A stretch of DNA of 64,000 bases from Chloroflexota bacterium (GTDB taxonomy: Bacteria > Chloroflexota > Dehalococcoidia > Tepidiformales > Tepidiformaceae): the NCBI GenBank assembly GCA_016191435.1, contig JACPOQ010000035.1, positions 434,001 to 498,000 on the forward strand, written 5' to 3'. The notes under the pieces are model-generated. The model was not told where the DNA came from, searched no databases, and saw only the letters and a list, made by a program, of their open reading frames with translations. Below, piece by piece: positions 23,182 through 31,657 of the stretch (position 1 is its first letter; each line of letters opens with the position of its first letter). The position numbers and the translations under genes were made by a program.

Positions 23182-24075
23182 CTACTTCTTCGCCCGGTAG
23201 TCCCGGTACGGGGCGTCGCGCCAGTCGAGGGCCTGCTTCAGGCCGCCGCCGCTCGTCATCGCCTCGCGGCTGGCGTCCTGCCAGGCGTACGACTGCGCGG
23301 TGAACTGCCCGGCGGCGTCGAGGTCCGTCGAACTGCGCACCGAGGAGTAGATGCCCATGTTCTCGTAGAACCGGTTCACGTTGAGCTTGAGGATGGCGAG
23401 GTGGTCGGCGCTCAGGTTCGCGATCCTGTCGGCGAACGCGATCGTGCGCTCTTCGAGCTCGTCCTTCGGCCAGGCGTGGTTGATCATGCCGATGCGCTCC
23501 GCTTCCGCGCCCGTGACGCTGTCGCCCGTGTAGTACAGCTCCTTCGCCTTGCGCATGCCGATGACGAGCGGCCAAATGACGCCGTTGCGGGCGACGCCGA
23601 GGCCGCGCACCCCGGGGTGTCCGAACTGCGCGTCCTCGGCAGCCGTAACGAAATCCGCCATCATCGCCATCTCGCAGCCGCCCGCAAGGGCATAGCCATG
23701 GACCTGCGCGACCGTCACCTTCGCCATGTTCCAGAAGTACATCTGGATGTCGGTGATCTGCTGCATGGAGGTGCGGATGCCCATCAGCATGCGGCGGCCC
23801 TTGTCGTCGGACATGCGGTGGCGGCGCACCATCCCGTCCGCCCCGCCACGCGCCGGCGCGAGGTCGTAGCCGGCGCTGAAGGTGCGCCCGGCGCCGCGCA
23901 CGATGATGACACGCACGCTGTCATCGGCTTCGTAGTCGTGGAGCGCGTCGTTGAACTCGAAGAGCAACTCCTGCGAAAGCGAGTTCATCTTCTCCGGGCG
24001 GTTGAGGGTGATGCGGCCAATCCGCCCGTCCGTGCCGGCGCGGTCGAGGTCGAGGTTTTCGAATGTGCGGGCCAT
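23182..24075 (-). CDS. Enoyl-CoA hydratase/isomerase family protein
   Basis: This 297-residue crotonase-fold protein begins MARTFENLDLDRAGTDGRIG at the ATG at 24075. The family landmarks are the first oxyanion-hole strand RVIIVRGAGRTFSAGYDLA, the second VTVAQVHGYALAGGCEMAMM, and DAQFGHPGVRGLGVARNG. Members hydrate or isomerise acyl-CoA substrates in fatty-acid or aromatic breakdown. The C-terminal part is longer than the minimal family. It follows the RAMA-domain gene on the same strand by 67 bases. An open frame upstream of 24075 does not look coding. Confidence 0.92.
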   Translation of the reverse strand: MARTFENLDLDRAGTDGRIGRITLNRPEKMNSLSQELLFEFNDALHDYEADDSVRVIIVRGAGRTFSAGYDLAPARGGADGMVRRHRMSDDKGRRMLMGIRTSMQQITDIQMYFWNMAKVTVAQVHGYALAGGCEMAMMADFVTAAEDAQFGHPGVRGLGVARNGVIWPLVIGMRKAKELYYTGDSVTGAEAERIGMINHAWPKDELEERTIAFADRIANLSADHLAILKLNVNRFYENMGIYSSVRSSTDLDAAGQFTAQSYAWQDASREAMTSGGGLKQALDWRDAPYRDYRAKK

Positions 24076-24142
24076 GCGCTGCTCCAGTTTCCGTAGGTGC
24101 AAGAAACCTACGTGCACCCGCCCACGGCTGCAAGCAGTGGCG

Positions 24143-24730
24143 TCAGTCGCGACTCTCCTTGAACAGTGCTTCAATGCGTGCCAGCGGTACGCCCACACGC
24201 ACCAGGGTCTCGAGCGCCGCGGCGAGGTCGTCCTCAGTAGGAAGGTCGGCCGCTGCCTGTTTTGCCACCGATATCGCGTGGTCCACCGCCCCCGGATGGG
24301 ACTCGATGAACGTAATTCGTCGCGGCGTCGGCAGCGAGGGTGCCTGCGCCAGGAGTGGTGGCTCCTGCGCGGGCGGACGCGTGTTCCGGTCCATCGCCAT
24401 GCGGCGTGCGAGCGCACCGTCTATCGCGGGCCGCGTCGTCGCCGGGATATCCTGCGTGCCCGGGCCACGAAGTAGTTTCCAGAAGCGCCAGCCATTGTTG
24501 TTATGACCGCAGACTTCGGTTGCGGCGGCGGAAATCGAGTCGAAGAGCCGACCGTCCTCGAGCCGAAACCGAAGACCGTAGCCGTCGGCCTCCACCACGC
24601 ACTGGTAGGGTTGGCCATGGAAGAAAGCGCCGAGCCGCTGGCCGTCCCTGAGGTTGCGGTCGCTGATTGGAGTGAGGTCGCGCTCGCGCAATGTGTCCTG
24701 CCGAAAAACTGGATCGCGCCGCGATGGCAC
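24143..24730 (-). CDS. RAMA-domain protein
   Basis: This is a 195-residue protein. About residues 33-87 match the RAMA domain: GAFFHGQPYQCVVEADGYGL, LEDGRLFDSISAAATEVCGH and NGWRFWKLL, with the typical conserved tryptophans at the end. RAMA domains are found next to restriction, methylase and helicase proteins and are thought to recognise nucleic acids or modified bases. Here the rest (about 110 residues, Pro/Ala-rich then helical) contains no nuclease or methylase. It starts 33 bases after the Tat-exported tail-like gene on the same strand. The pairing with that gene is unexplained. Confidence 0.75.
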   Translation of the reverse strand: MPSRRDPVFRQDTLRERDLTPISDRNLRDGQRLGAFFHGQPYQCVVEADGYGLRFRLEDGRLFDSISAAATEVCGHNNNGWRFWKLLRGPGTQDIPATTRPAIDGALARRMAMDRNTRPPAQEPPLLAQAPSLPTPRRITFIESHPGAVDHAISVAKQAAADLPTEDDLAAALETLVRVGVPLARIEALFKESRD

Positions 24731-24763
24731 GGTGGTTGCGGTCGGGGTGGGAACGTACCCGCG

Positions 24764-25792
24764 TCAGCTGCCGCCCGGCGCCGAGAACCTCACCTGCTCG
24801 CAGTACATCTCGGCTTTGAGCCGCGCGACCAGGCCGTCGCCATCGTGATCCGGGTCCAGCCGGAAGATGCCGAGATTGAAGAATTCGAGCGAGAAGAGCA
24901 CGGTCTTCAGGTCGGCGCCGAGGAACTCGAGCAGGCCGCGCTTCTCCTGCTCGTCGCGGTTATTCCCCTTGATGACGAAGTCATCGAACCAGTCCTGGAG
25001 CGGCTTCGCCGCGCTTTCCGGCAACGTGATGGCGAGGTTCGGGATCTCCAGCTTTCCCGGCTCCAGCAAGCGCAACCTGTCCGTGCCCTCGGAGAGGCTG
25101 ATGATCTGTTGCTTGATGACGAAGGCGTCGATCTTGTTCACCTTCTTGCAGGCTTCTTCGAGTCCATCGATGGTCAGCCGGAAGTTCGATGCCAGGAAGG
25201 CCTTCTGCTTCTTCGCCCGCCCGGCGATCGTACCGTCCCCGGGCTTCACGACGATGTCCTCGGCCGCGAAGTCGATCGCCATGTAGGCTGCATCCTTCGA
25301 CGCCGCGTCGAGCGCCGGGAAGCCAACCTCCTTGAGCAGCGCGTTGCGGAACTGACGGGTCGATACAGTACGGTAGTTAAAGTCGGCGGCCTGGATCTCC
25401 CCGCTCTTTCGCTGTGCGTTCCCACCGGCCATATCGACCAGCCATTGCCAGAAGCCCGGCGACATCCCCGGCCCAACCTGGATCGCGAAGTCCTCGTACT
25501 TCACCCCGCCGACATGCTTGCGGACAACTGTCTCCCCGCCGTTCTGGTACTCCACGACCTCGCCATAGGGCAGGCCGCCGTCGAGATCCTGGAGCCAGCC
25601 CGCAGCGAGACCGTCGAGGTCCAGCTGGAACTGCCGCGTGCTTGAGGCGGGCGGGCGGGCGGGCGTAGCCGCTTCGGCGCCGCCGGTCTCCGCCTCCGCC
25701 AGCCCGGGCACACCGAGTGCCAGCGGTGCTGCGGAGATCGCGGCGGCCGCGGCCCCTGCCTTCTTGATAAACGAACGGCGAGTGTCCTTCAT
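24764..25792 (-). CDS. Tat-exported protein related to T4 tail-tube protein gp19
   Basis: This 342-residue protein begins with a twin-arginine signal (MKDTRRSFIKKAGAAAAAIS, then APLALGV). After a linker the sequence matches the contractile-tail tube / gp19-like family: FQLDLDGLAAGWLQDLDGG, VVRKHVGGVKYEDFAIQVGP, MSPGFWQWLVDMAGGNAQRK, SGEIQAADFNY and GFPALDAASKDAAYMAIDF. The residual C-terminal half is helical. Family members form tube rings in phages and contractile injection systems, but there are no sheath, baseplate or spike genes here, and a Tat signal is unusual for them. It may be an extracytoplasmic structural protein. Confidence 0.82.
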   Translation of the reverse strand: MKDTRRSFIKKAGAAAAAISAAPLALGVPGLAEAETGGAEAATPARPPASSTRQFQLDLDGLAAGWLQDLDGGLPYGEVVEYQNGGETVVRKHVGGVKYEDFAIQVGPGMSPGFWQWLVDMAGGNAQRKSGEIQAADFNYRTVSTRQFRNALLKEVGFPALDAASKDAAYMAIDFAAEDIVVKPGDGTIAGRAKKQKAFLASNFRLTIDGLEEACKKVNKIDAFVIKQQIISLSEGTDRLRLLEPGKLEIPNLAITLPESAAKPLQDWFDDFVIKGNNRDEQEKRGLLEFLGADLKTVLFSLEFFNLGIFRLDPDHDGDGLVARLKAEMYCEQVRFSAPGGS

Positions 25793-25881
25793 GCGAGCGC
25801 TCCACGGGGCAACAGGTTCGGCGCCACGCTACACCGCCGGTCCGCGGATTGGAATACACAGGCCCGGACTGTCCCAATCGG

Positions 25882-25887
25882 TATAAT
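25882..25887 (+). promoter_or_regulatory. Exact TATAAT -10 element before a possible leaderless gene
   Basis: TATAAT at 25882-25887 is a perfect -10 hexamer and lies seven bases before the GTG at 25894, so transcription would begin on or within a base of the start codon. I see no good -35 at 16-18 bases. Confidence 0.5.
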
Positions 25888-25893
25888 CCGTTG

Positions 25894-26205
25894 GTGGCCC
25901 TCTATGTCGCGTATTTCCGCTTCCGCCCGGGGACGAACGTGCTCCAGGGGCTGGCCGCGTTCGAGCGCCGCAAGACGTTCGAACACCCCCACCAGGCGAC
26001 GCTCATTGGGGAATACTGGGTCAACGCGCCGGAGGACCAACCCCAGGCGGTGGTCATCTGGGAGGCCGAGGACGAAGGCCCAGGGGACTACTACGAAGCC
26101 GCCTGGGGCGACCTCTTCGAGATCACGATCGCGCCGGCCACCCGCCCCGTCGCCGAACTGCCGGACACGCTCTCGGACGAGCTTCTGCGCCGCAGCCAGG
26201 GGTAA
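25894..26205 (+). CDS. Small conserved-looking protein, possibly leaderless
   Basis: This 103-residue soluble protein runs from a GTG at 25894 (a TTG three bases earlier is also possible). Sequence VALYVAYFRFRPGTNVLQGL, FERRKTFEHPHQATLIGEYW and PQAVVIWEAEDEGPGDYYEA suggests a small alpha/beta dimeric-barrel-like fold. It could be a DUF3303-type protein, but I am not certain. No catalytic motif is evident. Its start sits at the position expected for the transcription start from a TATAAT box, so it may be translated from a leaderless mRNA. It diverges from the gp19-like gene by about 100 bases. Confidence 0.62.
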   Translation: MALYVAYFRFRPGTNVLQGLAAFERRKTFEHPHQATLIGEYWVNAPEDQPQAVVIWEAEDEGPGDYYEAAWGDLFEITIAPATRPVAELPDTLSDELLRRSQG

Positions 26206-26369
26206 TCTCGCGTCATTGCGCGGGCCGCGTCGTGGCGTTGTAGCCGGGCCCTGGGCCGGCTGGAACGCCCCGGACTTCTCATCTGCGTGCAATCGTTTGC
26301 AGCGAAGCTCTCAGGTGATTCTCAGCGTGGTCCAATCCCGGTCCAACGCACCGCTGATCCCATGCCCTC

Positions 26370-26681
26370 ATGGCCATTCGATTTCCAGCGATGCACGGAC
26401 CTACCACCGACCATTACGAGAACGCCCCATCGACGCCGCACACTTTCGCCCCCGGCCCCGCCCGCGGCCGAAGACTCCTTATCTTCCTCGTCATTTTCTG
26501 GCCAGTCGCCGGACTCGCCTTCCTCGTCCTGCGGGCGGCGGTCCGCGCGATGCGCGGCTCGCGGCGCACCGCGCTCTCGCTGCTGCCGTTCTTCGCCCTC
26601 GCCGACGAAAGCGGCGGAGGCCCGGAGGGAACGTCTTCGAAGTCGCCGCCGGCTTTGCGCGACGGCGGCTACGAAGCGTGA
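26370..26681 (+). CDS. Possible small membrane protein
   Basis: This 103-codon frame (an inner ATG at 26391 gives MHGPTTDHYENAPSTP) has one convincing hydrophobic span, RRLLIFLVIFWPVAGLAFLV, between a Pro-rich N-terminus and a basic tail. No family is recognised. It lies in an otherwise empty stretch of about 490 bases (26206-26696) and overlaps competing frames, so it could be spurious. Apart from this ORF I see only GC-rich sequence there. Confidence 0.35.
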   Translation: MAIRFPAMHGPTTDHYENAPSTPHTFAPGPARGRRLLIFLVIFWPVAGLAFLVLRAAVRAMRGSRRTALSLLPFFALADESGGGPEGTSSKSPPALRDGGYEA

Positions 26682-26696
26682 CCGTCCTCGCTGCTA

Positions 26697-27497
26697 TCAG
26701 CGGCCCTTGAACGCCGGTTCCCGGCGCTCGGCGAAGGCGCTCAGGCCCTCCTTGAAGTCTTCGCTGCCGAATAGCGGCAGCAACTGCAGGTAGATGTGGT
26801 CGACGGCGGCCTCGAAGGTCTCTTCCATACCCAGCCGCATCATGCGCTTGGTCGATTGCACGCTCAGCGGCGCGTTGTTGGCGATTTGCCGCGCCACCTT
26901 CATCGTCTCCGTCATGAGTTGGTCGTGTGGGACGACGCGATTGACGAGGCCCAACTCGAGCGAGCGGTTCGCATCGAGCACGTCGCCAAGAAACGCCACT
27001 TCCGCCGCTTTCGCCCAGCCGAGCAGCCTCGGCAGGTACCAGCAGCCGCCGGACTCCGGCAGCACCCCGCGCTTCGCAAAGACCGCGCCCATCTTCGCGT
27101 GCTCGCTCGCAATGCGGATGTCGCAGCCAAGGGCCATGTCCATGCCATAGCCGGCGGCGGCGCCGTTGAGCGCGCAGATCATCGGCTTGTCCATGCGATT
27201 GATCACGATCGGCGGCGAATTGTGCAGGTCAAACAGCCTGTAGCCCGCGCGGCTGACGGCGCCGTTGCCGGTCATCTGCTCATTCTTGAGGTCGAGGCCC
27301 GAGCAGAACCCGCGCCCCGCGCCGGTGAACACGACGACGCGGACCTCGGGGTCGATGTTTGCCTGCTGCAGCGTGTCGGAGAGCGCGCTGAGCATAGGCC
27401 CGCTGATGGCGTTGAGGCGGTCCGGGCGGTTGAGTGTGACGGTCAGGATGCCGTCGCTGAATTCGAGCAGCAGCTCTTCGGTGGGAGATGTGTACAC
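26697..27497 (-). CDS. Enoyl-CoA hydratase/isomerase family protein
   Basis: This 266-residue crotonase-family enzyme has RVVVFTGAGRGFCSGLDL (first oxyanion-hole strand), KPMICALNGAAAGYGMDMAL (second strand) and GAVFAKRGVLPESGGCWYLP with the catalytic Glu region PESGG. The C-terminus follows the usual helical trimerisation segment (LGMEETFEAAVDH, FGSEDFKEGLSAFAERREP). It acts on a CoA thioester in beta-oxidation or a related route; chain specificity is not predictable. The start is GTG at 27497 with GGAGG five bases before. It is distinct from the enzyme at 23182. Confidence 0.93.
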   Translation of the reverse strand: MYTSPTEELLLEFSDGILTVTLNRPDRLNAISGPMLSALSDTLQQANIDPEVRVVVFTGAGRGFCSGLDLKNEQMTGNGAVSRAGYRLFDLHNSPPIVINRMDKPMICALNGAAAGYGMDMALGCDIRIASEHAKMGAVFAKRGVLPESGGCWYLPRLLGWAKAAEVAFLGDVLDANRSLELGLVNRVVPHDQLMTETMKVARQIANNAPLSVQSTKRMMRLGMEETFEAAVDHIYLQLLPLFGSEDFKEGLSAFAERREPAFKGR

Positions 27498-27631
27498 GGG
27501 AGCCTCCAGGCGGTTTACGAAACAGGATGCGCCGCGAGTGTGGCATCGGCTGCGCGCGCCCGCAACCATCGACCAGGGGTCGCGGGCCCGCCTTTCGCGG
27601 CCGTCCCGAGTAGCGTCTGCTTGTTAACCTC

Positions 27632-28483
27632 TCACCGCTTCAGCAGATAGTCGTGCAGCGTGAGGCCGCTATCCTTGACCTTCTGGGCCTCGGACTTGCC
27701 GATCCAGCGAATGTGCCAGGGCTCATAGGCGTAGCCGGTGATGCCCTCGCTACCCTGGGGGTAGCTGATGATGAAGCCGTACTTCCAGCTGTTCGCCGCC
27801 AGCCATTTCCCCTCGGGCGTGGCGCCGAACGACTCCGTCAGCTGGTAACCGACGCTCGCGCTCGCGACATCGGCGGTGGTCCCGAGCTGATGCTCGCTGT
27901 GCCCGGCACGCGCGCTCGTGCGCTCCGCCTGGGCGAGCCCGTCCTGCTGGACGTTGAAGTTGAAGGTGTCGATCTGCGTCTGGTACGAGCGGTAAGCGCT
28001 GACGACCTTCAGCGTAAAGCCCTCCTTCTCGGCCGCCGCGAACAGCTCGAGGATCGCCTCCTTCGCGGCGGCGCGGAGAAATTGGCCTCCGACGGCCGCG
28101 CTCGCGGGGAGCGCCTGCAGGTCGTTAGGGGCGCAGTTTTCGGGGAGGCTGTTCTGCTTATCCAACGGCGCCATGATGTCGCCACAGGGAAGGAAGTTGC
28201 CCGGCGCGGAGGTCGCGCTCGCCCCCGCGGCCGTGGGTTCGGCCGTGGCGGACTCACCGGGCGTCGCCGCCGAACTCGAGGTCGCCTGCGCGGTGCCGGT
28301 GGGGCTCGACGTGCCCGTAGCACCCATCGTGGGCTGACCGCCGCCATCGCCGCCGCAGGCGGCGCCCGCCACCACCGCCACGAGGACGAGAAAACTGACG
28401 GCGAATGCGCCGATTGCGAGCACGAATACCGGTGGCAGATGGGCGCGCGCCGAGGCGCCACCCACGGTCCGGGGAGAATCCAT
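27632..28483 (-). CDS. D-alanyl-D-alanine carboxypeptidase (VanY family), membrane-anchored
   Basis: This 283-residue protein has an N-terminal hydrophobic segment (VFVLAIGAFAVSFLVLVAVV) and lipobox GAAC followed by a Gly/Ser/Thr/Ala-rich linker (about residues 44-100). The C-terminal VanY domain carries the zinc-site motifs HSEHQLGTTADV (His and Asp ligands) and EPWHIRW (third His), with VVSAYRSYQTQ before them. These enzymes trim the terminal D-Ala of peptidoglycan stem peptides outside the membrane. The length of the linker suggests reach into the cell wall. Confidence 0.92.
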   Translation of the reverse strand: MDSPRTVGGASARAHLPPVFVLAIGAFAVSFLVLVAVVAGAACGGDGGGQPTMGATGTSSPTGTAQATSSSAATPGESATAEPTAAGASATSAPGNFLPCGDIMAPLDKQNSLPENCAPNDLQALPASAAVGGQFLRAAAKEAILELFAAAEKEGFTLKVVSAYRSYQTQIDTFNFNVQQDGLAQAERTSARAGHSEHQLGTTADVASASVGYQLTESFGATPEGKWLAANSWKYGFIISYPQGSEGITGYAYEPWHIRWIGKSEAQKVKDSGLTLHDYLLKR

Positions 28484-28557
28484 ATCCTCGAACCTTAGCC
28501 TGAAGCGCGCTTCCGTCCTACATCCGCGGCGAAAGCGTATTTACGCCAGGACACGCC

Positions 28558-29355
28558 TCACGCACCTTGCGCCCGCGTCTTCAGCCGCGGGTCACGCTCC
28601 ACGTCATCGACGAATGCCCGCAGCAGGGCATTCGTGATCGCGGGCTGCTCCAGCTGGAAGAAGTGTCCAGCTCCGGCGATGGGCTCCTGTCGCAGGAACA
28701 TGCAGACATCGCGCAGCCAGTTCGGGTCGCCCAGCGGCCGCGATGCCCAGATCGCCATGAACGGCTTCCGGTCCGCCTCCTTCACCAGGCCGGCGATTCT
28801 GTCTGCAATGAACTGGCCGTTCGCCAGCATGCCCGCGCCGACCTCAGCGGGGCAGTTGAGCATGATATCTCGGACTTCGTCCTTGACCGCGCCGGCCGTG
28901 CCCTCGCCCCAGAATCGCTCGACGAGCGCGCGGACGGGCTCCATCGATCCTGCCTCGCCGATGCGCGCGCCCAGGTCGCCCGGCCCGCCCGGCCGCAGGG
29001 GCGAATCACCCACGACGATGCCGAGCACGAGCTCGGGATAGCGGTCGCCGAGAAGTAGTGCCGTTAGGCCGCCGAGGCTGTGCCCGGCCACGATCGCGGG
29101 CCCCACCGCGAGCGCTTGCATGACCGCCGCCACATCGTCGGCCTGCTGGGTGATGTCGTACGGCGGGGTTGCATCGGATTCGCCTCGCCCCCGCAAGTCG
29201 ATGTTGACGCAGCGGTAGTCGCGGGAGAGGTCGGCCACCTGGTAGCGCCACGCGCTGCGGTCGCAGGCAAGCCCGTGAATGAAGACAAAGGGAGGGCTGC
29301 CCGAACCGGCATCTTCGACGCCGAGGGCGACGCCGTTGACGATTATGCGCGCCAA
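28558..29355 (-). CDS. Alpha/beta hydrolase
   Basis: This 265-residue protein begins at TTG 29355 (ARIIVNGVALGVEDAG). The alpha/beta-hydrolase fold is clear: oxyanion-region FVFIHGLACDRSAWRYQ, NIDLRGRGESDATPPYD, nucleophile elbow AGHSLGG and the C-terminal catalytic His segment AGHFFQLEQP. Substrate unknown; esterase, lactonase or haloalkane types share this layout. Its start overlaps the end of the preceding hydrolase gene by 13 bases, so the two form a coupled pair. Confidence 0.85.
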   Translation of the reverse strand: MARIIVNGVALGVEDAGSGSPPFVFIHGLACDRSAWRYQVADLSRDYRCVNIDLRGRGESDATPPYDITQQADDVAAVMQALAVGPAIVAGHSLGGLTALLLGDRYPELVLGIVVGDSPLRPGGPGDLGARIGEAGSMEPVRALVERFWGEGTAGAVKDEVRDIMLNCPAEVGAGMLANGQFIADRIAGLVKEADRKPFMAIWASRPLGDPNWLRDVCMFLRQEPIAGAGHFFQLEQPAITNALLRAFVDDVERDPRLKTRAQGA

Positions 29356-30794
29356 GGCTTGAGCGTCCGGCGCGGTTTCGTGCCGCGCGCCTTGCGCGCA
29401 GGCGCCAACACGAGCGGCGCCCACATCGCCATCCGCAACACCCGGCGCGCCATGCCGCGCTTCCGGCGCACTTTCCGGGCTTTTTTCACGATGGCGCGGG
29501 CGTCCACTTTGCGTGCGGCGCCGCGCACGGCGCCGGGTGCGGCGCGCGTGCGTTCGCCGAGCACGTGGAGCACGTCCTCGGCCCCGGCGCGGGCACGTTG
29601 GAGGTCCGCCTCGGCCAGTGCGGCGCGCGCACGTTGCATGCTGTCGCGGGAGACGTGGCCCAGCTCCTCCAGCAGCGCTGCCGCCCGCTGCCGCGCCGCA
29701 TCGACATCGACGGACGGGATCGTGACATCGCGCGGCACGTGCAACCGCGCCGGGCGCTTCCGCCCGCGGCGTTTCGCGGCGCGGCGGCCACCCATGGCGA
29801 GCACTGCCAGCAGCAGCGCCGCGCCCACACCCGCGAGCACGAGCATCGCCGTCCCCGGTGCCCGTCTGCGTTGGGCCTCCGCCTGCGCTTCCACCAGGTC
29901 GCTGAGCGGCGGCGGCTCGGCGGCGGCCACCGGCTCGAACTGCCCGCGCGCGAGGTCGTCGAGGAACTCCCGCACCGCCGACGTGAAGTCGTCGGGGTTG
30001 TCCCCGGGCACACTGTGACCCGCCCCAGGGACGACGACCAGCCGTGCACGTTGCATCTCGCGCGCCGCGCGCTCGGCCGTATCCTGCGTGAGGACGTCAC
30101 TTTCGGCGCCACGGACGAGCAGCGTGGGCACCGAGATGGAGCGGTAGAGCGCCCACACCTCATCGTTCGTGAGGTCGCTCCCCACCCGGATCGGGCTATC
30201 CTTTTGGCGGAAACGCCGGTCGAACTTCCACGTCCACTTACCGTTCTCCATCTGCCGCAGGCGATGGCTCATGCGCTCGCGGATATTCTCGATCGTGCGG
30301 CGCTGGTTAAACCGATGCGCCATCTCCACGAATTCGTCGAACTCGAGTTCATCAGGCCCCTGCGTGAAGCGCAGGATGTTGTCGACACCCTCCTTCGCCG
30401 CCTCCGGCCCGACATCCACCAGCACGAGCGCGCGCACCTTCTCCGGGTGGGCCGCCGTGTACGCGACCGCGTTGAGGCCGCCCATGCTGTGCCCCACGAG
30501 GATGAACCGATCGAGGCCAATCGCCTCGGCGAACGCGTCGGCATCGGCGACGAAGGCGTCGCGGGAATAGTCCCCCTCCGGCGACCAGTCGCTGTCGCCG
30601 TGGCCACGCTGGTCCAACGCGATCAGGTGGAAGCGCTCGGACATGCGCTGGCCGAACTCATCGAACATGTGGCCGGACACGCCGAAGCCATGCAGCATCA
30701 GCACGGCGGGCGCCTGCCCTTCCCCCCACTCCTGGTAATGAAGCTTCAGATCGCGGACGTTGACGTCCCTGTCCTTATACCCGGCTGTGATCAC
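29343..30794 (-). CDS. Alpha/beta hydrolase with C-terminal membrane span and basic tail
   Basis: This 483-residue protein has an N-terminal hydrolase domain (about 1-280) with LMLHGFGVSGHMFDEFG, ALDQRGHGDSDW, the nucleophile VGHSMGG, and the His region GAGHSVPGDNPDDF. Residues about 315-340 contain a membrane span (AMLVLAGVGAALLLAVLAMG). A long Ala/Arg/Lys-rich tail follows (RAAKRRGRKRPARLH; AIVKKARKVRRKRGMARR). The start is the GTG at 30794 with GAGGGAG upstream. The tail is unusual for the family and may bind nucleic acid, cell-wall polymers or lipids. The next gene starts inside its end. Confidence 0.85.
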   Translation of the reverse strand: MITAGYKDRDVNVRDLKLHYQEWGEGQAPAVLMLHGFGVSGHMFDEFGQRMSERFHLIALDQRGHGDSDWSPEGDYSRDAFVADADAFAEAIGLDRFILVGHSMGGLNAVAYTAAHPEKVRALVLVDVGPEAAKEGVDNILRFTQGPDELEFDEFVEMAHRFNQRRTIENIRERMSHRLRQMENGKWTWKFDRRFRQKDSPIRVGSDLTNDEVWALYRSISVPTLLVRGAESDVLTQDTAERAAREMQRARLVVVPGAGHSVPGDNPDDFTSAVREFLDDLARGQFEPVAAAEPPPLSDLVEAQAEAQRRRAPGTAMLVLAGVGAALLLAVLAMGGRRAAKRRGRKRPARLHVPRDVTIPSVDVDAARQRAAALLEELGHVSRDSMQRARAALAEADLQRARAGAEDVLHVLGERTRAAPGAVRGAARKVDARAIVKKARKVRRKRGMARRVLRMAMWAPLVLAPARKARGTKPRRTLKPWRA

Positions 30795-30892
30795 GGGACG
30801 ACTCCCTCGCGCGGATTCCGGCGCTACCGGAACGCCGATCATACCACCCGGCGCCATTCGGAACGGCTTTGCAACGCAATGGTCCTGCGCGC

Positions 30893-31567
30893 TCAGGAAA
30901 GAGGAGGCAGGCCCTGTTCGGCGAGGAGTTCGTTGTAGTTCCGGACCACCGAATCGCCCTGGTACGCCCAGCCGCCGCCGGGGTTGAACGAGTAGTTATA
31001 GGCCGCACGGACGGCGTTTTCGCCCGTGAAGCCGGCCTTTTCACCCGCGTGCCAGGCTTCCGCGAGGCCCTGCGCGGCGCGGTCCGCGTTGGTCTCGGGG
31101 TCGAAGCGCGAATCGCCCATGCCGGCCCCATACCCGTCCTCGTTCAACTGAAAGAGCCCGACCGAGTCGCCCTGGTCACCGACCGCGTCGGGGCGGCCGC
31201 CGCTCTCCGAGAGCATGACCGCCTTGAGGAAGAGCGGCGGTACGTTGTACTTCGCGCCCACGCGATTGAGCATGCCGTCCCACTGGTCGGGGTCTGCGCT
31301 TGAGTTGGACCGGACCGGCGTGTGCGGGGTGACGCTTCGCGTGCCGCTTGTACTCGATGTCCGCGTGGCGCTCGTGCCTCGAGAAGCGGCGGCGACGGAC
31401 CTCGATGCGTTGCTGCCCACCTTCGACGGCGCGGCCGCCGGCAGCGAAAACGCCGGCGAAGCGCCGCCCGATGCGACCGGCCCCAGCGACCGGCGCAGCG
31501 ATGCCGCCTCGCGCAGAGATACATGGGCCTGCGAGGGCGCCCCGGTAGCCGCAGGATCGATGGCCAT
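30893..31567 (-). CDS. Lytic transglycosylase (SLT-type) domain protein
   Basis: This 224-residue protein has a low-complexity Ala/Ser/Thr-rich N-terminus and a C-terminal SLT-like domain: AKYNVPPLFLKAVMLSESGG with the catalytic Glu in ESGG, VGLFQLNEDGYGAGMG, NADRAAQGLAEAWH and AYNYSFNPGGGW. Enzymes of this fold cleave the peptidoglycan glycan chain to leave a 1,6-anhydro end. No clear signal peptide is visible, so export is uncertain, although the substrate demands it. Confidence 0.85.
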   Translation of the reverse strand: MAIDPAATGAPSQAHVSLREAASLRRSLGPVASGGASPAFSLPAAAPSKVGSNASRSVAAASRGTSATRTSSTSGTRSVTPHTPVRSNSSADPDQWDGMLNRVGAKYNVPPLFLKAVMLSESGGRPDAVGDQGDSVGLFQLNEDGYGAGMGDSRFDPETNADRAAQGLAEAWHAGEKAGFTGENAVRAAYNYSFNPGGGWAYQGDSVVRNYNELLAEQGLPPLS

Positions 31568-31657
31568 ACTGTGGATAGCCTAGTACGGTGGAATGGCCGG
31601 GGCGCATCGGGAGAGTCCTGAGTCGCCGCCCGCAAACCCCCAAACGAGGTGTCTTGA

